Shown here: positions 1 to 10,036 of the stretch, piece by piece
Numbering within the stretch: the stretch's first letter is position 1
How the letters are laid out: each line of letters begins with the position of its first letter
Assembly (NCBI GenBank): GCA_958298945.1
Contig: OY282606.1
Location: 94,247,696 to 94,311,695, forward strand
Direction of reading: 5' to 3'
From: Atherix ibis
Lineage: Eukaryota > Arthropoda > Insecta > Diptera > Athericidae
Length of the DNA stretch: 64,000 nt
Made by a program: the position numbers and the translations under genes
Notes under the pieces: model-generated
What the model was told of the DNA's origin: nothing
The model's input: only the letters and a program-made list of their open reading frames with translations
The model's database searches: none

Positions 1-912
1 TCCTATCCTATATAACATTTATACCCATGACATTCCTAGCCACAACAACATCCTAACCGCAATATATGCTGACGATACAGCCATCCAAACACATCACAAA
101 TATCCTTCCACAGCCATTAGTATCCTACAGAACCATATCCACTCCTTAGAAACTTGATTCAAAAGGTGGAGAGTGAAGGTAAATGAGCAAAAATCTGCTC
201 ATGTAACTTTCACACTCTGCCGAGAACAAATTCCCGACATAACCCTAAACGGCAGTATTATTCCACAAAAAAATACCGTACGTTACCTTGGACTTATATT
301 CGACAAACGGTTAACCTGGAACCTTCATACGAAAACCAAAAGACGTGAACTTAACGGACGATACAAACAATTATTACGTCTCCTAGACAGTAAATCAAAA
401 CTTACAACACAAGTAAACTATTACTATACAATATGGTTCTGAAACCAATATGGACATATGGTCTAGAACTTTGGGGTTCGACTAAGCATTCCAACTCCCT
501 TCCAATCCAATCCCTTCAATCCCGAATCCTTCGTAAAATTGTCAATGCCCCCTTTTATGTGCGAAACACTGTTATCCACCGTGACCTAAATGTTCCATTT
601 GTTCGTGAACTATGCATCTCCCGATATAAAAAATTCCATTCGCACCTATCCTTCCACCCTAATCCTTTAGGAAGGGAACTTTTCACTCCCACCCTTCCAG
701 TATACACCCATCGACGTTTAAAACGACGATGGCCGAGAGATTCTTTAAAATTATAAAATAAAATTTCTCTGTTCTAGAGGTAACATCGAAGGGTGTTTTC
801 CTCCACATGTCTTCATGTCCTTGCATATTCCCGTAAAAAATCTGCGTGTTACCAGCATAAGTAGTTATAGATATCATTTAAAATAAAAAAATAAAAAAAT
901 AAAAAAACAAAA
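1..912 (+). mobile_element. Jockey-type LINE remnant: end of reverse transcriptase and 3' tail
   Basis: Frame 2-442 encodes the second half of a non-LTR reverse transcriptase. The catalytic YADD box is at 65-76 (context AIYADDTAI), followed by VRYLGLIFDKRLTW, which is typical of the jockey clade. A TGA at 155-157 stands where the family has Trp (LETW). The frame breaks again near 430-445, and the usual IWTYGLELWG segment continues in another frame (433-756). The remnant ends in an untranslated stretch and an A-rich tail of repeated ATAAAAA units at about 871-912, as expected for target-primed reverse transcription. The 5' part lies outside the window. With one stop and one frameshift it is dead. 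The clade assignment is from motif memory. Confidence 0.85.
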
Positions 913-2570
913 TGATAGAGTGGAAAAACTGTAATTGCAAGTCGCTTGACTGAAAAGATATTTGCTCAAAATAATTTCTTGGAAATACTCGTAAAATTGC
1001 AATTTTATTAGCATTGGAATTATTTTGAAGAAAAAATACGACTGCTGATATTAATTAATATTATTAATAATGGAAAACAAAATTTAAAAAAAATTAAAAA
1101 AACATTCCCACAAATGGTTGATTCTGGTTGCATCTAGAGAAAATTATTTTATAATCTGTTTAAATCATTAAAATAATTTGCATATTGTCCAAACAAAATT
1201 TTTTATAAAGTTTTCTATTTTAAGATATTTAATAAAAAATTAAACAGGATAAAAATAATAAATATTTTTTTTTAAACATTTAGAACAGAAACAATTTTAG
1301 GTCACTCCATTAATAAAATACTTTAGTTTTTGGTTTTCATTTTTCAGATTTTATTTCAAGAACATACATTTATGTAAAAGTCAAAATGGACAATTGTAGG
1401 ATTTAAATAACTATTTTGGGAGATTGGTTTACTACAATTCTTTTTTTATTAGTTTTAAAAACAATTTTTTTAAAATTTCAAACAAAACAACCGCCTCTTG
1501 ATCGCTTTTTTTTCATTCCACCTTTTGCATAAGTAAGTACGAACATAAACTATAGTTTATTAGCATAAATATTAAAAAGTTTCTCCCATTAAAAAATAAA
1601 TAAAAATATTGTTACGAGTATAAATTTTAAAATATGTATAAATATTGCATTCAAACTAAATCCCATTTAACGATGAATATTACAAAATTTTCGTAAGCAA
1701 ATCAGAATTTCCATAACGATTCGAATTCACGTTTTTATTGAAAATTGTAAAGAAAGAAGAAATTCATGTATTTGAGATTATTGACAAGAAATTACTTAAT
1801 CACAACACCTTGGATTATTATAGTTGCATTTTTGAATTCCGGAAAATTAATATTAAAAATTACACAAAACATTTTTTAAGTAATAATACGGCAAGCACAT
1901 CATGTGTGACATCAAAAGCCTAGCACCACCAACAATAATCGTGAGTGTCGGTCATGTCTGGATTCGCGATTATATCAGAAATACTCATAAAAAAATATAA
2001 ACATTAAAAAAAAAAATCTAAAAACAGTAACACATCATAATTCGATGGTAAGCAAATGTGTTAATGGGTCCGAAATGGAGTTGAACGCAGGCAACCTTTC
2101 CATGGTCAGTGGTCAGTGATTTGATCAAATAATCGCCCCTTAATAATTTTTGGACACAAGTCTTATGGAATTTTAAAAAAAAATCATAACTGCTTATAGG
2201 CCAAATGCTCGTAGGTATTTTTAACTCCATTAATTGGTTCAGTTTGGAAGATCGGCCTGAAAGAGTTTTACTTGTGCGCTCACCAAACCGAAAAGTTTAA
2301 CGAAACACATTTCAGGTAATAATTAAATAATTTTTAAAAGATTTATTAAAAATATAAATAAATCAACTATTATTGATTGATGCCTTAAAAAAAATTAATT
2401 GAATGTTGAAATTTCGGAGTACTTTTCTATTAGTGATAATTATTTCTGATCATTTATCAATATTTCAATCTCAAAAAATGCTCTAATAAAGAAAAAAATA
2501 TAAAAAAAGACAGCATTAATTTTTAATTTTACATTTAATTTAATCAATTATTTTTTTTTTTGTTAGAATA
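913..2570. other. AT-rich intergenic DNA, nothing recognised
   Basis: Long A and T runs and short random open frames only. No domain, splice-framed exon or repeat was recognised. Confidence 0.6.
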
Positions 2571-2579
2571 AAACATAGA

Positions 2580-2765
2580 AAGAGATCTTTTCGTCAGGTC
2601 CGAAGACGATTCGGACGAGGGACTAGTGCATACGTCGGCAGCCTGTGACCCGCGCGACACCGAATGACCCATTCGATAATTTCAAGTGACCTAATTTAGT
2701 TCGAAAATACCTTATAAAAGCATGTATTTTCATCACGCTAAGAATATTTCAGCTCCAGTGGTGTT
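2580..2765 (+). promoter_or_regulatory. Possible TATA-type promoter in a GC-richer island
   Basis: About 120 bases (2585-2700) are clearly richer in G and C, with several CG dinucleotides, than the flanks. They are followed by a TATA-like TTATAAAAG near 2712-2720 and a possible initiator TTTCAGC about 35 bases downstream. No convincing coding exon follows: the open frame from 2881 runs into the poly-T of the neighbouring retroposon. This could be a promoter with a non-coding first exon or simply a fossil insertion. Confidence 0.22.
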
Positions 2766-3069
2766 TACCAAATTTTTGGATATTCTTTGGAATTTCTATA
2801 GTCACAAGCATGTATTGTTCCTTAGCTGGGCGAACAGTGCTGAGGTTGTTTTCTTTAAACGCTGAGCAAGTCGTTTCAAGATGAAACTGAAAGTTCAGAG
2901 AGTAAATTTACCAAAATCTACCAAAAAGTATATTCTTTATGTACGCTGGGTAATTATCATAGACGGATACAGAATATTTTTTTTTTTTTTTTTTTTATTT
3001 GACAGGTTTCATTTCTACATTATACATTATGACACATATACACATAGTCATGAGACACAGTCGCTCCTA

Positions 3070-3520
3070 TGGAGCATATAGCTGCACATAGAATACACGT
3101 CTCTAGTTGGTGGTAGAAGGCTTCTTTTTGTTGGCGTCATCATCTACTTCGGTTGGGGCACTGCACGATGGTGATCTTTCGGAACTTCGAGTGGATCCAG
3201 GCTGTCAGAAGGCGGTCGGAGACCGGCTTGTAGCCCATGAGAGATCTCTTTTTGCGTTGGCTGATACGATCAATCCGACTCCACAGTGGTGGCCGCTGTC
3301 GTTGCCGCTGTAGATGAAGTGTTCACCCGTCTGCGTTGTTCGATGGAAACCAGATGAGTTTTTTGCCTGAGGTACGGTCCGGTTGATTCTTCTTGTGCTG
3401 TTTCTTGATAAGGTGGTTTTTATAGCTTGCGGCTTATCAGGCCAGCGAAGTAACCTCCATTGACGTTGGGGGACCCTACGGACTACATATAAGGCTTGTA
3501 GTCGGCCCCTCACCTTGGCA
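3070..3520 (-). pseudogene. Broken N-terminal endonuclease of an RTE-like LINE
   Basis: On the minus strand one frame (3513 to about 3245) encodes HFIYSGNDSGHHCGVGLIVS, matching the apurinic-type endonuclease of RTE-like elements. The same domain is often annotated as craniofacial development protein 2-like because that host protein captured it. After a one-base shift near 3243 the sequence continues as GYKPVSDRLLTAWIHSKF and FRKITIVQC. It shifts again to a segment resembling EAFYHQL, then is lost. Frameshifts make it non-coding. The clade call is by memory of the motif. Confidence 0.7.
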
Positions 3521-3531
3521 CCATGCCAAAA

Positions 3532-3578
3532 TGGCGGCAGCGGGAATCGAACCCGCTACCTACCGAGTGTGAGTCGGT
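3532..3578 (-). pseudogene. tRNA-like 3' half, Val (CAC)-type anticodon loop
   Basis: On the minus strand a perfect 5-bp anticodon stem (ACCGA/TCGGT) encloses the 7-nt loop CTCACAC. It is followed by AGGTA and then a perfect T-arm (GCGGG, loop TTCGATT, CCCGC) and an acceptor-like TGCCGCCA. The B-box GGTTCGATTCC (plus 3543-3553) fits the pol III consensus. No matching D-arm or 5' acceptor strand was found between it and the 5S segment, so this is a half tRNA or a look-alike, not a gene. CAC corresponds to valine if the loop is read normally. Confidence 0.65.
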
Positions 3579-3604
3579 CGACACACACACGGTTAAACTT
3601 GCGG

Positions 3605-3688
3605 CACGAGGTGTTCCCAAGCGGTCACCCATCCAAGTACTAACCACGCCCAGTCCTGCTTAACTTCGGTGATCGGACGAGAACCGGT
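3605..3688 (-). pseudogene. 5S rRNA-derived segment (head of the retroposon)
   Basis: The reverse complement matches metazoan 5S rRNA from about nucleotide 27 almost to its 3' end. The type I internal promoter elements can be read: box A AGTTAAGCAG (plus 3656-3665) and a box C region (plus 3613-3629). The first ~26 nucleotides of 5S are replaced by a short unrelated leader containing GGATCC. It is therefore not a functional 5S gene, but the internal pol III promoter looks largely preserved. Confidence 0.88.
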
Positions 3689-3714
3689 GGATCCAGGTTA
3701 TTAACAGAATATTT

Positions 3715-6100
3715 GGTTAAATAATAATTAAATTTTAAAAGAAAATATTTCAATAAAAATGGGGAGAATTTCTTTATTTTTTTATGCAAATAAGAGACAA
3801 GAAATCATCTAAAATCAATTTTTATTAAAAATATTACATTTAAATAAATATTAATTAAACACCTTTTTAATTACCCTAGTAAACCCCTTTTTAACTCTTT
3901 TACAAATTAATAATTTTTCAAAATAAGTATCTAAACGCAAAAGTATGGCTACTGTTAAACCAAATGGCTTTTACGAAAAGATAAACTAAATTTCAAATGC
4001 AAAGGAAACATTTTTTTTTTGTTTTTAAATATAATTTTTAGCTTTAATTTAATAAAAAAAAATCGAATTTTCTTTTCAATTATCGATAATAATATATTAA
4101 GTTTCAAAATGAATATTTTTACCAAAATTTTCAAATTATAAAAACAGACAACTTTAAATAAGAAAAAACCGGCAGTGTTCTAATTAAATGTACTTGAAAT
4201 TAACAAAATCAACCCTGAATGTATGAATATTGTTTTTGAGATATTTTTAATGTAAACCGCCAATAATTTTCTAAAATCAAGTTGATAGATTACCTAAGAA
4301 AAAATGTCTTTTTTTTTTGTTTTGTTGTCAAGTTTATGAAGAAATTAGAGACGCCGTTTACTATTGAGAGTGCATCAAATTGTTCTGATTTATTTCAAGG
4401 GCGGCATTTTGTGGTAGCGCTCAAAGTTGGAGGCATTGTACCGGAATGTATTTGACATTTTCGCATTTTTACATTTTCATATTTTCACATTTTCCCATTT
4501 TCATATTTCAACATTTACAGGTAATCACTGAGACTGTCATAAAACGTTTTTGTATTTTTGTTTTCATTAGTTTTACTTCCTCTAAAATCAGTAGAAATAT
4601 TGCACGTCACCTAAGAACAATTAATAGATCAGCTAAGTTTATCTTGGACGCTTTGTGGAAAAATACTTTGAAAAATGTCATTAAGTGGAGCAATATCAGA
4701 TCATGACCATCAAAGCTGGGAACAATTAACACATTAGATACGAATAGATTATTAATCTTGAGTTATTTGATATTTAACAAAATTCAATAGAAAATAACAC
4801 TTTTTTTTGGAATAAAATAAATCTCCACTACAGAACTTTTCGAAGCAATTGGAATTCTTATATTTTGATCGGAAAACTTCTCGACACTAATAAAAATATC
4901 AAGAATATTTTCGAATAATTAAACAATAAATTATTCTATCAATTAATAAAAAAATTTCCATTCGAAAAGAATAAAATTCTGCACAGTTCCTGTTTCGTTT
5001 CCTTTTGTGAGATTCTACCAGAAGATGAGATCATCGAAAAAGTATCAGAATCACTGCGATTTCATGTAGAATTTCCGAAAATTTATTCTCAAATTTAATT
5101 TAAAACAATTCGGTTGAAAAATATTCTATTAATTATACATTAATTAAGAAGAAAAAAAACGTCATTCATTTCCATTTCGATGGTAATTAAACTTGAACCG
5201 AAAATGAAAGTTTTGGGAATCGAAAGAATACCGAATAGAATAGGCACGTTAACTGAGAATATTATTATTTTCTTTAACTATGAAAAAAAAACCTCGATTT
5301 TTAATGCACCTTAACAATGAACTCTTAAAAGAACTAGGAAGATATAAATAAACGAGGTTGGAAATTTTTATTCTACAAATAATTATCATAAATTTTTATG
5401 TTGATTTCCTGCAATGTTTGCTCATGTTCGGGCCTGGCTAGTATTCATACCAGAAATTTAAGAGAATTTTACCTTTTCTCTCACTTTAATTTATTTGACT
5501 AATTTTATTTATTTTATTTTGTTTCTTTTACATATTTTATTATTATAGTTTTGTCCATGAAAAACAGAACAACTATTTTTATTACAATTTTCGGTTTGCA
5601 TTAAATTAAGTTGATTTTTGGAATATCACAATTCGAGAAGTTTTGAAAATTGGAAAATATTCCACACGAATGAAATTTTGATATCTAAACTTTCAGTCAA
5701 TTTTAAATAGTCAGCCCCAAAATTATGTTATTTCATAAGAAAGGCATTATTTCAAAACTCATTCATGCACTTGGTGCCAACTAAATTACGATATTCCTGG
5801 CTATGTCACTAGCTGGATTTGGACTCAAAACTATGGTGTATTATTCAAGTAACGCTTAATCTTGGCACAAAACTCCAGAAAAATGATGGGACTAACATCT
5901 CCTATACTAACAAGAAAGTTATTTGTTCCCGAAAAAAATTCAGTAAAAAAAAACCTGCCTGACTAATTTAAAGTGCCTCATGATAATATCAACTAACCCC
6001 AAGAGCACCCCCTTCAGAAGAGATAACTTAAAGTACGCCTATTTAAGGATAGCAAAGAAAAGGTATTTGTGAAAAGAAAAATCTATTTTAATTCGATGGT
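3715..6100. other. AT-rich intergenic DNA with a short simple repeat
   Basis: No gene recognised. At about 4455-4520 there is a degenerate 10-11-bp repeat of the type ACATTTTC/CATATTTTCA. The rest is A/T-rich with no identifiable element. Confidence 0.55.
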
Positions 6101-6104
6101 GTTA

Positions 6105-6428
6105 ATAATAAAATGCTGAGCAAGTCAACCATTCAGCGTGTAATGAATAATTTTGAAAATATGATTACACTGGGAGATAAAAAGAAGATTAATTAAGCCA
6201 AAGTACACCTGAAAAGATTGATGCAGTGAGGCAGAGTGTTGCTGAATATCCGGGTACCTCTCATCGACGCCGTGCACATGAATTGGGAATATCCCCATCA
6301 GGTTTGTTAAAAATTCTCAAAAAGGATTAGCGCTTTTTACCCTCATAAAATTTATTTGACACAACAGCTGCAAGCAAATCACCATGAACGGCGGCGAGGC
6401 TGGAGTGCTTGACTTTTACAGCTCGGTA
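6105..6428 (+). mobile_element. DD41D (rosa-like) transposon relic D1, 5' part
   Basis: A broken transposase N-terminal region: frames around 6203-6330 read TPEKIDAVRQSVAEYPGTS and then RRRAHELGISPSG, matching the helix-turn-helix part of a widespread insect transposase group often annotated with DUF4817. Stops interrupt it. The element is cut at 6429-6430 (TA) by MLE-1 copy 1 and resumes at 7712 in the same orientation. Confidence 0.7.
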
Positions 6429-6430
6429 TA

Positions 6431-7709
6431 CGAGGGTCATTCAACAAGTACTTAGCCTACAAAAGAAAATCTACAATTTTTGGAAAGGTGGCAATTTATT
6501 TTTCCACGTAATCTCCTTCAAGCTCGATACACTTGGCCCAGCGATGCTCTAACTTTTTTAACCCGTCCAAAAAATACATTTTTCCGAGGGAAGCAAAATA
6601 GGCCTCCGTGGCGACGATGACCTCCTCATTCGACCCAAATCTATTCCCGGCGAGTGATTTTTTCAGGTTTGGAAACAAAAAATAGTCACAGGGGGCCAAA
6701 TCTGGAGAGTACGGTGGATGGGGCAGCAATTCGTAGCGCAATTCGACCAATTTGGCCATGGCGACGGCGGAGGTGTGAGCCGGCGCGTTGTCGTGGTGGA
6801 ACAGCACTTTTTTCTTCGAAAAGCGGGGCCGATTTTTCTTCAATTCGACGTCAAATCGGCCCAATAAGTCAGCATAGTAGCGCCCCGTGATTGTTTTACC
6901 CTTCTCAAGGTAATCGATGTGGATCACACCTTGTGAATCCCAGAAAACGGTGGCTAACACCTTTTCGGCCGATCGAACAGTCTTCGCCTTCTTCGGAGCA
7001 CGTTCGCCGGGTGAAGTCCACTGTTTCGACTGTTCCTTGGTCTCTGGTGTGTACCAGTGAATCCATGTTTCGCCGACGGTCACGAAACGATGCAAGAACT
7101 CCGCTGGATTGCGCTGAAACAGCGCCAAACACGTCGCCGATGTGGTCTCACGGTTGCGCTTGTTTTCCGGTGTGAGCAAACGCGGCACCCATCGCGCCGA
7201 CAGCTTTCTCATGCCCAGTTCTTCGTGTAGAATATGATGCACTATTCCTACTGCGATGCCCACAATCTCAGCTATCTCGTGAACCTTCAATCGACGGTCT
7301 GCCAACACGAGATCCTGGACTTTTTTAACGTTTTCCTCCGTAGCAGCCGTTTTCGGGGCACCTGGGCATGGCTCATCAAAAACCGACGTGCGGCCACGAA
7401 CAAACTCGTTGAACCAATTCTTGACAGTCGCCATCGAAGGAGAAGAGTCACCATACACAGCATCCAAGCGATCTTTGATTTCGCTGCGCGTTTTCCCTTC
7501 CAAAAACAAGAATCTAATCACCGAACGATATTGATCTTTTTCCATTTTTGTGCAACCGACCGACACGCTCGCTTTCAAAGGCTCTCAAAACAAAACGAAT
7601 GAAGGGAATCGACTGAAACTTTGACAGTAGGCTACTAAAAGAATGAACTGCACGATGGTAAATTTATTTTGTGACAGCAGTTCCATCGGGCGGTGAGGCT
7701 AAGTACTCG
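6431..7709 (-). mobile_element. Mariner MLE-1 copy 1, nested in D1
   Basis: The element sits between TA dinucleotides (6429-6430 and 7710-7711). Its left terminal repeat begins CGAGGGTCATTCAACAAGTA. The right terminal repeat should be the inverse, but 14 bases are missing: after AAGTACT the sequence goes straight to CGTA. Two other copies of the family lie at 16335-17610 and 27655-28938. The length of about 1.28 kb is normal for mariner. Confidence 0.93.
6496..7545 (-). CDS. Mariner transposase, open frame but catalytic Asp replaced by Gly
   Basis: This 349-residue frame covers the whole usual mariner length. I chose the ATG at 7545 (MEKDQYRS), the normal family start, over the upstream in-frame ATG at 7578. 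The N-terminal half has two helix-turn-helix segments (about residues 5-50 and 75-115) and the WVPRLLTPENKR linker. The catalytic domain should carry Asp, Asp, Asp with 34 residues between the last two. D252 (HHDNAPAHTS) and D287 (YSPDLAPCDYF) are present, but the first motif reads VTVGETW: residue 158 is Gly (codon at 7072-7074). The protein could be made and might still bind the terminal repeats, but should not cut. The right terminal repeat is also damaged. Confidence 0.9.
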   Translation of the reverse strand: MEKDQYRSVIRFLFLEGKTRSEIKDRLDAVYGDSSPSMATVKNWFNEFVRGRTSVFDEPCPGAPKTAATEENVKKVQDLVLADRRLKVHEIAEIVGIAVGIVHHILHEELGMRKLSARWVPRLLTPENKRNRETTSATCLALFQRNPAEFLHRFVTVGETWIHWYTPETKEQSKQWTSPGERAPKKAKTVRSAEKVLATVFWDSQGVIHIDYLEKGKTITGRYYADLLGRFDVELKKNRPRFSKKKVLFHHDNAPAHTSAVAMAKLVELRYELLPHPPYSPDLAPCDYFLFPNLKKSLAGNRFGSNEEVIVATEAYFASLGKMYFLDGLKKLEHRWAKCIELEGDYVEK

Positions 7710-7711
7710 TA

Positions 7712-8405
7712 GACAACCATCAATTTTGGTCAACTTCCACTTGGCCGGCTTTGTTAATAAACAGAGTAGCCGCTATTGGGGTTCTAAAAATCCTCAACTG
7801 ATATACCAAAAACTACTATATCACCGTAGAGTAACTGTATGGTGCGGCATTTGGGCCGGCGGCATCATTGGGCTATATTTAAGGATGCAGAAGGTAATAC
7901 TGAAACACTTACTGGTAAACACTATCGAGATAGGTTGGGAAACTTATATCTTCCAGAATTGGATCAATTAGGCCTATCTAATATGTGGGTCCATCAAGAA
8001 GGTGCCACATCACACACAGCTCGTGCCACGATTCCAATTTTAAGAGAAATTTTTCCTGGCCGAATAATATCAAAAAGTAGTGATATCGACTGGCCCCACG
8101 ATCCCCTGATTTGATCCCTCCCGATTTCTTCGTATGGGAAGATGGGGAGAGAAATATTAGAGGAAAAAGATATACACTAACAAACTAACCACAATTTCGA
8201 TGTTTAAGGACAACATTCAAAACGAAATTGCTGAAATAACACCACAAGTCCGCGAAAATGTTATGTAAAATGTGCTTAAAAGAACTCGTCTTCGGGCCGC
8301 GGCTAGAGGCAGGCATATTATTAAAAACGATATAATCTATTTATGAAGTACAAATTATAAAATTCTATTTTATTTAAAAGTTATGAAAAATAAACTTCGA
8401 CCTAG
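7712..8405 (+). mobile_element. DD41D relic D1, 3' part
   Basis: Continues the element interrupted at 6430. The frame at 7693-7880 reads FVNKQSSRYWGSKNPQ and VTVWCGIWAGGIIG. The next frame reads NMWVHQEGATSHTARATIPI, where the family has QQDG, so the catalytic Asp is Glu. Later fragments DNIQNEIAEITPQVREN and RTRLRAAARG match the C-terminus. Frameshifts and stops are frequent. The 3' end near 8405 (GAACATAAAACG) recurs in relics at 12.9 kb and 30.24 kb. Confidence 0.75.
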
Positions 8406-9885
8406 AACATAAAACGTATAAGATTAAATGAACTTCAAAGTAGTTGTCGATTGTCATTTTTATCGGAATTGTGTTATTATCTTATTCTAGGGACATACAT
8501 CTGCTATCGATATTACGTTTGTATACCATGGATGTATAATCTAACAGCTTAAAAAGCTGGTATTTTATTAATATTCGTGGTATCGATAGCACGAATGTTC
8601 TCATGATTTTCCTATACACCAATCCGGTATCTGCACTACTCTATACACAAACCTGGTAATTTTACTAACTTCAGCGCCATTATCCTATACGATTACTGTA
8701 GCGGACATTTAGGGACTTAAAAAATGACGTCGATTTATTAGGTAGCTTGTAGGAGGGAAAAGTGGACATTTAGTTTTCAGTTCATAAAACGATTTATTTA
8801 CATTAGTTTGAAAGTGCCAAATAATATTTTCACTTTCCAGCTTATTTATAACTGGTAATATTGTAGCTCAAATCCCCCATTTTCTTATCCGTCAAAACAC
8901 AAAAACCCAAACGTCAAACTATACCATGACGAACAGTTGTGTGTCAGGGGGGTATCTCTGCGTGATGTGTGTCCCCTTAGATTAAAGAAGAACTGGATAG
9001 GCCTCTACACAAAAATTCTGTCCAAATTTTGTTGGCAATACATTCGTAGACCGCACACACATGCAATACAACAGAAACGGCGTAAATCATTGGGGGCCAA
9101 TTTAAAAGTTCAGTATGCGATTGAAGCGGTTCGTTTAAAACCATTTTTCATATGTGATGTCATTTATACGTAAAGAAGCAGATTTGTTAATATTGCGGGT
9201 CTTGTTGTTTGATGGAATTAGTTTTGTAAATATGCAATAAAACACAGTATTCTATTTTAAAATATTATTTATTTTTTATTTCATTATATATTATTTATTA
9301 AAACATAATTATAAAGTGGGGAAGAGTATATATAAATATGAATTGCAAGTTATTTGATGATATGAAAACAATTATGTGCACAAATTTAAATCAATTTCAA
9401 AAATGCAAAATGAATTAAATCAGAGAATATGATATTATGTTTATGTTGAAATAAAACCACACCGCAACTTAGTAAATATAAATTTAAATGTTAAACAAGC
9501 ATAAGTAGATACAAAAACCTTAATTATAATATAAATGTGTTTTTGTGAATAGAAATGGGAATTTAAATAGGCATTGTGCATTCAAATTAAATTAAAAAAT
9601 AAAGCATAATTACATATAACATTACATAAAATTCTTAATCATATAGAAGTTAAGTTGTATACAAAATTAAAACAAATGCTTTAAAACAAAAATAGAAAAT
9701 GAAAAATTTTATGTACTTAAATAATTAATAACTGATATTCTTAAAAAATCAAAACAATATTATTTATTAAATGCATTAGGAAATGGTCTCCAGCAAGCAA
9801 AAGCACAAATGCAAAAAATTTATTTAAATAATAAGCTGAATATACTTTATTTATTTTAACGCAATCAAAGCAGCAATGGAAAACA
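8406..9885. other. Intergenic DNA with an unidentified 78-codon open frame
   Basis: A moderately GC-rich patch (8890-9180) carries an open frame of 78 codons on the plus strand (8937-9173) and a shorter one on the minus strand. Neither shows a recognisable motif. Beyond 9200 the DNA is very A/T-rich. It may contain downstream exons of the minus-strand THAP gene, but I cannot prove any. Confidence 0.4.
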
Positions 9886-9887
9886 GA

Positions 9888-9925
9888 CTGAAAAATTGAA
9901 GCAAAGGGGGAAAGGGGGGGGGGGC
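9888..9925 (-). promoter_or_regulatory. Possible 3' splice site of the next THAP-gene exon
   Basis: On the minus strand a long C/T tract (complement of the G run at about 9905-9922) leads into TTTTTCAG at 9888-9895, a strong-looking acceptor in the right orientation and about 140 bases past the exon 4 donor. The frame that follows in phase 0 has no stop until 9741-9743, but is A/T-rich. Confidence 0.25.
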
Positions 9926-10036
9926 GAATTTAAAATAAATGATTGCGTTAATATGAAAGAAGTCATACAATATTTAAAGAAGTAATTAGGTTTGCATTTA
10001 GAAGAAATTGCTTAAATTCTACTTTACTTTACTTAC

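Larger units (their letters stand above)
2980..3703 (-). mobile_element. Complete 724-bp retroposon: 5S rRNA head, tRNA-like module, LINE endonuclease fragment, poly(A)
   Basis: The unit is bounded by an 11-bp direct repeat ACAGAATATTT at 2969-2979 and 3704-3714, a target-site duplication of the kind left by LINE-driven insertion. Read on the minus strand it starts with a 5S rRNA-like segment, then a tRNA-like 3' half, then a fragment of a non-LTR endonuclease. A short 3' region follows, ending in about 20 A (T run at 2980-2997). The endonuclease part contains GVGLIVS and, after a frameshift, FRKITIVQC, both familiar from RTE-like endonucleases. The reverse transcriptase is absent, so it is non-autonomous. 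It could be a SINE that captured LINE sequence, or an internally deleted LINE whose 5' UTR is the 5S/tRNA module. Confidence 0.8.

Noticed and set aside
2881..3081. Open frame starting MKLKVQRVNL
   Set aside because: It runs through the poly-T tail of the retroposon into phenylalanine repeats and has no domain.
3601..3690. A functional 5S rRNA gene
   Set aside because: The first ~26 nucleotides are missing, and the segment lies inside a retroposon with a target duplication.
6654..7602. Plus-strand open frames opposite the MLE-1 transposase
   Set aside because: Shadows of the GC-richer transposase gene. The same frames recur opposite copies 2 and 3, and no independent motif is present.
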